Both the position numbers and the translations under genes were made by a program. Below the pieces are notes generated by a model. The model made no database searches and was not told where the DNA came from. It saw only the letters and a program-made list of their open reading frames with translations. 64,000 bases of DNA from assembly GCA_027924645.1 (NCBI GenBank), contig BSBN01000187.1:15332001-15396000 (forward strand), written 5' to 3'. Position 1 is the first letter of the stretch. Every line of letters starts with the position of its first letter. The stretch is from Cunninghamia lanceolata. Its lineage: Eukaryota > Streptophyta > Pinopsida > Cupressales > Cupressaceae. This document shows positions 55,085 to 64,000 of the stretch, piece after piece.

Positions 55085-58000
55085 ATGTCAGATTATTTTT
55101 TGCAAGATTTTCATGTGTATGATGAGCCATTTAGTTGTGATGACTTCGATATGCTAGATGAAGCCCTTGAGGACTTTATCTCGATTGACCAATCCACTAC
55201 AGTCTCTAAGCCGTCGTTATTTCAAATATTTGTAAATGTGATCTATGTTCCTAAACCTAAGGAAGAACCTAAAAACCCAAACACTATGGTCACTTTATGT
55301 TCAAATGTGATTAAACCATCTTCTATACCAGTGCTCACTGTTAGAGGTCTTCCTTCCTCTTCTCGACTTCCTGATCACATTTATGATTATGCTAAACAAA
55401 TAGCACAACAAAATTTACAAAAAACTAATCATAATGTGGTTGTTCATGCATATAACACTCAGAATAATAAACAAAGCACACAACAATCAAGCATTCTGAT
55501 ATCTTTACCAACTTCTCAACCTATGCTTCCTCAAGCACCTTGTTTAACATATAAAGGTGGTAAAGACTATGACCTTGTAGAGCAACTTTGTGCTACTCCT
55601 GCAAGGATATCCCTTTGGGAGCTTATACAAACTTCACATACTTACCATGGAATGCTTTAAGAACCTTTACAAAAGGTGATTGTCCCACCTGCTATTAAAC
55701 CAAATGATGTAGCAACTCTATTAGATTGTATGCATGCAACAAAAATAGACATTTCATTTCAACAACATGAATTGCCATCTCTTGAAGTTTAGAATCAGTA
55801 TGATCCTTTGATTATCTTTATTACAATAAACAAAACATTGCATAAGAGAGTTATGATTTATAATGGATCAACTCTTAATGTTTGTGGCATTAACTTATTA
55901 CATAAGATTAAAGTTGATACATCTGCCATCAAACCAGAAATGTTAAGTATCCATAGTTTTGATAATGTTGGATGACAATCTGTGGGCACTATAACTTTAC
56001 CTATACAAGTGGGACCTATGATTGTGCATACCCTGATTCATGTTATGCCTTGTTCTCTATCTTACAACATGATTCCTGGTAGACCTTGGATACATGAATT
56101 AGGGGCAGTTCCTTCTACTTTACATCATTCAATTAAGTTTATATTCAAAAATAAGCTGCACACTATCCATGCCGATCCTGAACCTGATAATTGTCTACAA
56201 ATTAAAGCTCATAAGCATGTTGTTTTCCATAAAATTCTAAATAATTTGAAAGTTGATATGTCAACTCCTCTTGCTTCAAAAAATGTTATGCAAGAGTCTA
56301 AACAATCGAATGCATTTGTTGGTGATGATTGAGGTTCGTTAGATTTCACATCTTCTTCCACGGGAGAATACAAACCTAAAAGCCTTGTCCCCAAAACATC
56401 AAATATTGCATCGATAACATTGCATGCTTCAAATGATAAACATAAGGCTTCTTTGTTAACAAACTCGGATAATACCTTTACTTATACTACTGATTATGAA
56501 ACTTATGAAGCTCCACCTTCTTCTAAGGAAATGGCTTCTCTTTATGGTCGAGGATTCTGAATCCTTTATAAATATTGTGATTATGTAGGTAATGGATGTG
56601 GTATAAATCAACAAGGAATCAAAGTCCCTATAGAATCTACTTCGCGACATTGCTCAAATGGAATTGGATACAATCCTATCAAAGAATCCAAAGTCCATAA
56701 ATACCCTACTCTTAATGTGAATACAATATCAACACTTAGTCTGATATTCCCTAAGATGATTGACACTAATTGTCCTCTAGGACTACTTTCAATAGATGTA
56801 TTCTCAAAAGATGAAGCGATAATAGAATTCTTCGGTGCTTATGACAATATTCCTTATTATCATCATAAATGCGGCTTACCTTATTATTTAAACAATATGC
56901 ACAATAAATGCCTCTCGAGTCCAATGGAGAATTTGAAGAACAACCAAAATCATAAAATCCCTTAAACTACAATACTCTCCTTAATGGAAAGACTATTGAT
57001 ATTTTTTTGGATAAGGATAACATTGAAAAAGTTATCTCTATTGGTGATTGTTTAAGTGCGGAAAAAAAAAGTGACTAAGTTATTGCATGAATTTTTGAAA
57101 TTATTTCCTTGGAACTATTCCAACATGCCTGCTATCGATCCTCATATTGTAATGCATAATATTGTCTTGAAACCAGATGCTAAGCCATTTAAACAAAAGA
57201 TTCATAAGATGAATCCTAAAATAGCATTGCTTGTCAAAACTGAGATAGAAAAGCTTTTACAAGTAGGTTTTATCCACCCTATTGATTATTCACCTTGGAT
57301 TTTGAATATTGTCACCATCGCTAAACCTGATGGTCACATAAGAATGTGCACAGATTTTTGAGATCTAAATTTGGCATTATTGAAAGATGATTTTCCACTT
57401 CCTAATATTGATATGATTGTCGATTCTATAGCTGGCCATTAATTACTCTCTTTCATGGATGGTTTCTCAAGATATAATCAAATTCTAATAAATCTTCAAG
57501 ACCAGTATAAAACAACTTTTATAACACCTTGGGGTACATTTTTATGGGTAGTCATGCCATTTGGACTTAAGAATGCAGGAGCTACTTACCAACGTGCAAT
57601 GACTTATATTTCATGACTATATGCACAATATTTTAGAAGATTATGTTGACGACATCTTGGAGAAGTCTATTCACCACCAAGATCATGCTACAAATCTTTG
57701 ACATATTTTTGAGCACATAAAGAAATATAACATGTGACTAAATCTTCGTAAGTGTGTTTTCAGTGTAGACAGTGGAAAACTATTAGAATTTATTGTTTCA
57801 AATCATTATATTGAAGTGGATATGAAAAAGATAGATGCAATTGTTAATATGCCAACACCTAAGAACATATATCAACTGTGTAGTTTGCAGGGGAAGACAC
57901 AGGCCATCCATTGATTTGTTTCAAAGCTCACGGATAGGACTCACCCTTTACACAACTATTGAAGAAGGATTCAAAATTTCAATGGAATTCTAAATGTCAA

Positions 58001-58600
58001 AAATCTTTCAAAGACTTAAAGGATTACTTAGCTAATCCTCATGTTCTACAACCCGCTGTCCCTAATAAAGCATTTCTATTATACATTTCAGCATCTAATA
58101 ATTCCCTAGCAGCTTTGTTAGCACAACATAATACTGAAGGCAAGCAATGCGTTGTCTATTATATCAGTCAAACTTTGCTCGATTATGAAGTGCGATATGC
58201 TATTATCGAGAAGCATTGCTTAGCTGTAGTGTTTGCAACTCAAAAGCTTAGACATTACCTCTTAAATGCTAAAATACATGTGTTGGTAAAATTTGACCCC
58301 CTGAAACATCTCTTTGCAAAAATAGACTTATCCGGTCATCTCACTAAATGGGTTATGTTATTAACATAATTTGATCTTAAGTTCATCTCTCAAAAAATAA
58401 TTAAAGGACAAGCATTAGCTGATCAATTAGCTGAAGCTCCTTCGCCTTTTGCTATACAACATCAAGATGTATTTCCTAACGACCAAATTTTAACAATTTC
58501 TAAAGACGATAAATGGGAACTATACTTTGATGGATCAAGATTTTGAACCGGCTCAAGGGATGGTGTTATATTGATACCCCTTGCAGGCAAGCCAATTGCT
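55085..58600 (+). pseudogene. Tat element 2 polyprotein without gag: linker, protease, RT, RNase H, start of second RNase H
   Basis: Directly after a leader of 250 bp comes an acidic 191-codon stretch (CDDFDMLDEALEDFISIDQS), not capsid. The protease active site near 55860 reads YNGSTLNVC, with the catalytic Asp replaced by Tyr; MIPGRPWIHELGAVPSTLHH follows. [51 protein letters not shown], and DYVDDILE after a frameshift near 57608. RNase H: FKDLKDYLANPHVLQPAVPN and EKHCLAVVFATQKLRHYL. The second RNase H has only begun (WELYFDGSR) when the next LTR starts. Most pieces share one frame; FRDLN is broken by CGA to TGA at 57359-57361. Confidence 0.85.
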
Positions 58601-58602
58601 CT

Positions 58603-60135
58603 TGTTGCAAATATGTGCCTAAGCATTGTTGTTATTGATGTCAACATATCCTTGTTGCCATTGGTGTCAACTGTATCCTATTCTATTGCCCGTTTAGAAG
58701 ACTGGAATGTTGAGGATAGTGAGAAAATTAATGTGGATCAAAGTATGCGGACCATATGGCTAAATAGAGGATTGTCTGAAGAAGCTCCAGTTAAGATTTG
58801 AAAGGTTCGTATGAAGATTTGAAGAAGCTAAGGCCATCTGAGTAGAATTGGTTTTGTAGTGTTTAGAAGAGACAGGGTGATGCAATAGCATTCAGGTTCA
58901 CGTGCAATCCTCATCTACCAAAAAGATTTGTTTTAACTTTCTTGCTGTCTATTTTTGTCTGTAGGAGTTACCTCACCGATGAATTGAGAAAATTTGGAGA
59001 ATTTTCCTAAGTTGACCAAGTAAGGGGTTGATCTTGAAGAAGGCCCAAATGGGTATCCGTACCTAAATTTTGGTGAAGAGATGGTCAAAATTGGTGAAGT
59101 TATGCTCTAGCATGACTTTTGGGTCCTACCAACCTAGTGCTAAAATCCTATGACACTGGAAATCCGCATTGGCAGTCAATGAAGGAGTTTGCACTAAAAT
59201 CCAAGGGTTCAGACTTGTGCTGAAAGTAGCTCTTACCAACCAAGTTAGACACTATCAAAACCCCGCAAAGTTGGATACCTTCAAAATCCCCACCAAGTCA
59301 AACATCGTCAAAACCTCCACTAAGTCAGTTACGTCATGATTTCCTGTCAAGCACTTTCACACCTCTTGCACTAAAACTCATCATCACTGACCTTGCGCTA
59401 AATACCAGTTCCTCTGCATAAGTCGATTGACGACAAAACCTACATAGGTCAGACAGATGGAAAATCACTGCTAGTGCTAAAAGGCTTAGTCACTGACTTG
59501 TGCTAAAATTGAACTGCACTGACAAAGTTAGAGGAAGGTGAAACCCACGCTAGTCAAACAGGGTCGATTTTCATGCTAAGTTGGTAGAGGTTATTTTCAG
59601 CGCTTCTCTCTGCATTGGTCAGATAGGCTTAACTTCAGCGCTTTTCTCTATCAGGTTGGTTGAAGTCAGATCCAATGCTTTTCCCTGTTGCACTAAAAAC
59701 TAGTTGGACCAACTTTCCTGCCAAGAAACTAGAAACGACAAAAGGTCAACTTTGATAGTTTGTACGGCTGTTCCAAGGGCAAATCAAGGCATGGCACATG
59801 TCAAGATCATTAATGAAGGTTGGTGGCTGCCAAAGAGGTCTATAAATACTTGGGATTTGATCTTTTTAGCGGCTTCTCCTCACTCCAGATTGTAATATGT
59901 TTTTGGAGACTTCTTAAAGGTTTTCCAGTTCTGCACGACCAAATTTGGTCTTCAACTTGAAGCATTGTAAGGCTGAGGCCAATATTCTATGATGAACTAT
60001 GTACTCCTATTGTGATCTCTGTTGCATATGAATAAAGCATGGTTGTTCTGTTGTTCCATTTTGTTGTTGTGTTGTGATTTTTCTATTTGCTTCTTGGTTT
60101 AGCTGTCTGACAAGATACCTAAACCTTGACCTACA
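58603..60135 (+). repeat. 5' LTR of the chromovirus-type Ty3 element
   Basis: Starts TGTTGCAAATATGTGCC inside the Tat element 2 second RNase H (GCTCT at 58598-58602 would be the target-site duplication) and ends near ACCTACA before the primer site. A TATA box (TATAAATACT, 59841-59850) splits U3 from R. U3 holds a tandem repeat at 59240-59343. Confidence 0.8.
59240..59343 (+). repeat. Tandem subrepeats in U3 of the chromovirus LTR, about 4 units of 26-28 bp
   Basis: Variants of CAAGTTAGACACTATCAAAA and CCCC follow one another four times, drifting in the last unit. U3 subrepeats often hold enhancer sites; that is not shown here. Confidence 0.7.
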
Positions 60136-60140
60136 TTAAG

Positions 60141-60152
60141 TGGTATCAGAGA
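60141..60152 (+). promoter_or_regulatory. Primer binding site of the chromovirus-type element
   Basis: TGGTATCAGAGA, complementary to the 3' end of tRNA-iMet except at the last base. Confidence 0.9.
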
Positions 60153-60202
60153 GAAGTTTCAGACTCCTTGAGGCTGTGGGATCGCTGCAAAGGATCTAGG
60201 AC

Positions 60203-61360
60203 ATGGCACACCATGATAGAAGGAGAGGACCACCTCCAAGGATTGGACATACAGTGTTGGCATAAATGCTCAGAGGCATCACAACTAGGCTGGATGTAAT
60301 GGAAAGAACGCAGCACAAAGGACTACCTGTAGTAGATGTAAGTGACAATGAGGAAGTAAGAGTCAGTGAACAGGAAGTAGAAGAAGGAGAAGATGGATTT
60401 GAGGGGAGATTTTTGCATGCAATGATAAAGATTACTAGTAAACCCTGTGTTGAGTTACCCAGTTAGAATGGTACTCTGAAACCAGATGAGCTAATAGATT
60501 GGATTTCAGAAATGGAAAAGTTTCTTGAGTTAGAATCTATTGAAGATCCAAAAAGGGTGAAACTTACAACTTCAAAGCTGAAAGGACATGCATCTCTATG
60601 GTGGGATCATGTGCAAATTGAGAGACAAAGAAAGTGAAAGGAAAAGATTAAAACTTGGGAGAGGATGTTAACCAAGTTGAAGGCAAAATTTCTACTTGCT
60701 GATCATCAGATCACCATGTTCAAGATGTTGCAGAACCTCAAGTAGAGGGAGAAGAGTGTACAAGATTGCATTGAAGAATTTTACAGATTGAATATTAGGG
60801 CTAGTCACATTGAAGATGATGCTGAGAAGATTTCTAGGTATGTGAATTGGCTGCATTATCTGATCCAAGATGAAATTAGCATGGTTAGAATAATCAACAT
60901 AGAAGAATCCTATCAATCTGCATTGAAGGTAGAAGAAAAGATCTTTAGAAGGCAGAATAGCTCTAGAGGAAGAGGCAAATCATCTAAAGGAAGAGGATAG
61001 TCAAATCTAGGATGTGGATCTTAGGATAAAAAAAGTGAAGCAAGTTCTTCCAATACCCAGGGAGGTAGAGGAAGAGGTGATTATTCCCGAGGTAAAGGAA
61101 ATTTTGGAAGAGGAAGAGGGTTCAGTGGAACATGTTTCTAGTGTGGATAGGCTGGACATAGAGCATTTGAATGTCCTCATGTACAATAGAGCAGTGGAAA
61201 AGGAAAGGAGATTAGAGCCCATATGGCACAAGCAGAGGAGGAGAGTGTGGCTAGTGCAGCCTCACCGAAGCATGGAGAAGAAGCCAAGGATGGAGAATCC
61301 TTGATGATGAGGAAAGTTCTAACCCCAGAGAAGGTATGGGAGGAACCTAAACAATGAAGA
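60203..61360 (+). pseudogene. Chromovirus gag with CCHC knuckle, stops only
   Basis: Start ATG 60203 (MAHHDRRRGPPPRIG). The capsid region reads DELIDWISEMEKFLELE, DPKRVKLTTSKLKGHASLWW and FYRLNIRASHIEDDAEKISR; an Arg/Gly-rich stretch (RGRGKSSKGRG) follows. The knuckle at about 61130-61175 reads GTCF-stop-CG-stop-AGHRAFECP, where the Cys/His spacing is kept but two positions became stops. The whole gag stays in one frame, so damage is point mutation only (TAA 60263, TAG near 60464, others). Confidence 0.85.
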
Positions 61361-64000
61361 AGCTTGTTTAGAACTAGATGTAAGTCTGGAGGAAAATACT
61401 ACAAGGTCATTGTAGACAATGGCTACACTGACAATTTAGTATCAGAAGAAATGGTACAGAAACTAAATATGAAAAGATTGAAGCACCCCACTCCATACAA
61501 GGTCTCTTGGCTATAGAAGGGATATTAGTTACTGGTAAGTGAGCAATGCCTTGTCAAATTCCATATTGGAAACTATAAAGATGAGATATTGTGTGATGTT
61601 ATGCTGATGGATGCATGCCACCTACTGTTGGGCAGACCTTGGCAATATGACAGGCAGGCCATTCATGATGGCAAGAGTAATTGCATAACACTCAAGAAGG
61701 ACTTGATTGAGTATATGTTGAATCCTTTGAAGGATAAGGATGTGGATGATGAGAGGAGTAATAGGGTTTGTCTAGTAAGTGGAAAATAATTCCTAAAGGA
61801 AATTAGAAAGGAGAAGGTTTGTTATGCCTTCCTACCTCAAATTGCAGAAGCTATGACAACTAAGAAAGGGGTAGCAGTTCCCATAGAGGTCCAAAAAATT
61901 CTAAGTGAGTTTGATGACATACTAATGAAGGACTTACCTGATGGATTACCTCCAGTTAAAAGCATAAGTCACTGCATTGATTTGATACCGGGAGCAAGCC
62001 TACCAAACAAAGCACCATATAGGATGACACCTATGGAAAATGAAGAGTTGAATAGGCAAGTGCAAGAGCTATTGGATAAAGGGTTGATTAGGAAAAGTCT
62101 CAGTCTGTGTGCTATACCTGTAGTACTGGCACCTAAGAAAGATGGAAAATGGCAAATGTGCATGGATTCCAAGGGCTATAAACAAGATCACCATTAAGTA
62201 TAGGTTTCCATTGCCTCGTATGGATGACTTGATGGATTGCTTGAGTGGAGCAAAGTATTTCAGCAAGATTGATTTGAAGAGTGGATACCACCAAGTCAAA
62301 ATTAGAGAAGGGGATGAATGGTAAACAACATTCAAAACCAAGGATGGACTATATGAGTGGTTAGTGATGCCATTTGGGTTGACAAATGCACCCAGCACTT
62401 TTATGCGACTGATGAATGAGGTAATGAAACCATCCTTGGAAAGTTTGTCATAGTTTATTTGGATGACATTTTGGTTTTCAGCAAAACAAAGGAGGAGCAC
62501 CTACTGCATCTTAGAACAGTCCTGCAGAGGTTACAAGAAGAGAAGTTGCTAGTGAATGTGGAGAAGTGTAGTTTTATGCAAAAGGAACTAGTAAATTTGG
62601 GTTTTGTAGTGTCTAAAGAGGGACTGAAAATGGATCCAGAAAAGGTTAAGGCAATAATGGATTGGCCTTCACTGAGAAACATGTTTGAAGCCAGAAGTTT
62701 TCATGGCTTGGCAAGCTTCTATAGGAATTTCATCAGAAATTTTAGTGGAATATGTGCACCAATCACCAAAACAATGAAATGTGTTAGGAGAGAGTTCCAA
62801 TGGACAGCTACAACAAAAAAGATTTTTCAGATGTTGAAGAAGAAGGTGATAGAGCAGCCAGTGTTGGTGCTGCTAGACTTTAACAAAGTTTTCCAAGTGG
62901 ATTGTGATGCTAGTGGTAGTACAATTGGAGGAGTATTAAGTCAAGAAGGTAGACCCATTGCCTACTTCAGTGAGAAACTTAATGAAGAAAAAAGGAAATA
63001 CTCAGTTTATGACCAAGAATTCTACGCTATAGTGCAGGCCTTAAAGAAGTGGAGGCATTATTTTCTGTCGAATGAGTTCATGTTGTATACTGACCATCAT
63101 GCCTTACAATACATCAATAGTCAAGGTAAGTTAAACCAAAGACATATGAAATGGGTGGAGTTCTTGCAAGGTTATTCATTTGTTTTGAAACATCGAAGTG
63201 GTAAGTCAAATCATGTAGCAGCTGCACTTAGCAGAAGATGTTTGTTGATGAATGAGTTAAGGATTAATGTTGTTGGCTTTGATGTAATGAAGGATTTGTA
63301 TCCAGATGATCCTAATTTTAAGGAAGCATGGGTTGTTAGTAAGAATCCAGTGATTGAAGATAGGACACCATGGTTGGAATGTTTTTTCTAGGATGGTTTA
63401 CTATTTAAAGGATAGAAGTTACACATTCCTAGAAGCTCAATGAGAGAGAATTTCATCAGAGAAAAGCATAGTGGAGGCTTAAGTGGACATTTTGAAGTAG
63501 ATAAAATAGTGTCACAGCTGAATGACAGTTATTTTTGGCTAGGAATGAGTGCAGATGTGAAAAGACCAGTACAAGGTTGTAGGATCTGCTAGCATGCTAA
63601 GGGAACATGACAGAATATGGGACTGTATCAGCCATTGCCTATACCTGATAGACCATGGGAACATATCAGTATGGATTTTGTTCTAGGATTGCCTCGGACA
63701 CAAAGAGGTCATGATTCCATTTTTTTTGTTATGGACAGATTCTCAAAGATGGTTCATTTCATACCATGCTAGAAGACTAGTGATGAATCCCACATAGCTA
63801 CATTAGTTTTCAGAGAGGTAGTTAGGTTGCATGGATTGCTGAAGAAAATAGTTTCAGATCGCGACACAAAGTTTGTTGGTCATTTTTGGCATACATTATG
63901 GAAGAAAATGGGCACTGAATTAGGTTTCAGTTCAGCCTATCATCCACAAACTGATGGACAAATTGAGGTCGTGAACAAAAGTTTGGGAAATCTATTGAGA
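61361..64000 (+). pseudogene. Chromovirus pol: protease, RT, RNase H, integrase (runs off the window)
   Basis: Protease: VIVDNGYTDNLVS (DNG in place of DSG), then LLGRPWQYDRQAIHD. RT from 61853: FDDILMKDLPDGLPP, LIPGASLPNKAPYRM, then [26 protein letters not shown] and VYLDDILVFS with catalytic residues kept. Two frameshifts near 62168 and 62440 cancel each other. The RNase H frame (62459-63391) is intact (FQVDCDASGSTIGGVLSQEG, YTDHHALQYI). Integrase begins with an HHCC zinc domain (KHSGGLSGHF, CRIC) and continues with DDE residues in [19 protein letters not shown] and [14 protein letters not shown]/integrase style is that of plant chromoviruses; a chromodomain would lie beyond 64000. Confidence 0.9.

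Noticed and set aside
60141..60152. tRNA gene remnant
   Set aside because: TGGTATCAGAG is the tRNA-complementary primer site of an LTR element; no cloverleaf is present. The same applies at 26700 and 31897.

Overview
This window looks like nuclear DNA from a large, repeat-rich plant genome, most likely a gymnosperm and probably a conifer. That is an inference from the following: there is no uninterrupted protein-coding gene; nearly every recognisable protein is a decayed retroelement polyprotein; Ty3 Tat-type, Ty3 chromovirus, Ty1/copia, Sirevirus-like, L1-type LINE and small inverted-repeat elements sit inside one another; and the few host-type fragments (an ATS3-like gene, an amino-acid/proline transporter, PPR-DYW proteins) are plant families. 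No bacterial operon, CRISPR array, rRNA or tRNA gene was seen.

Layout. 1-2980: 3' noncoding part and 3' LTR of a Tat-like element, with an A-rich tandem repeat. 3.2-3.8 kb: an unrecognised gag-like fragment (minus). 4.1-11.4 kb: a repeat of about 1.5 kb (copy A), split by a nearly full-length LINE (minus) with a 9-bp target-site duplication. 11.5-12.3 kb: a polyadenylated retroposon with its own 9-bp duplication. 12.3-14.4 kb: AT-rich spacer.

14.4-32.8 kb is the centrepiece. An ATS3-like gene (signal-peptide exon, intron, main exon) is split in exon 2 by a 17.2-kb copia insertion (LTRs 15363-15779 and 31912-32551, duplication AGAAC). Between the copia LTRs lie degraded PPR-DYW sequences. One PPR stretch is broken by an element of about 0.96 kb with 30-bp terminal inverted repeats, and that element is broken in turn by a complete 7.49-kb Sirevirus-like LTR element (20348-27835, duplication ACTTT). 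The Sirevirus-like element has no pol. It keeps only the coiled-coil and zinc-knuckle end of gag, plus an unrecognised reading frame of about 1,020 codons. It is the best candidate for an undescribed system in this window.

33-41 kb: spacer with three exons of a proline/amino-acid transporter pseudogene, a PPR fragment (minus), a foldback element of about 0.42 kb, and copy B of the 1.5-kb repeat, which shows the sequence expected where the LINE landed in copy A. 41.3-64 kb: a left-to-right stack of elements, each cut by the next: copia RT/RNase H (minus), Tat element 1 (from 42883), Tat element 2 (from about 53368), and a chromovirus (from 58603) that runs off the window in its integrase. Their missing right-hand parts are expected beyond 64000 if the stack is a true nest.

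Most coding remnants carry a few in-frame stops, many of the kind expected from methyl-cytosine decay (CAG to TAG, CAA to TAA, CGA to TGA), and few frameshifts, which fits slow decay of silenced elements. All family names come from reading translated motifs by eye; no database search was possible.
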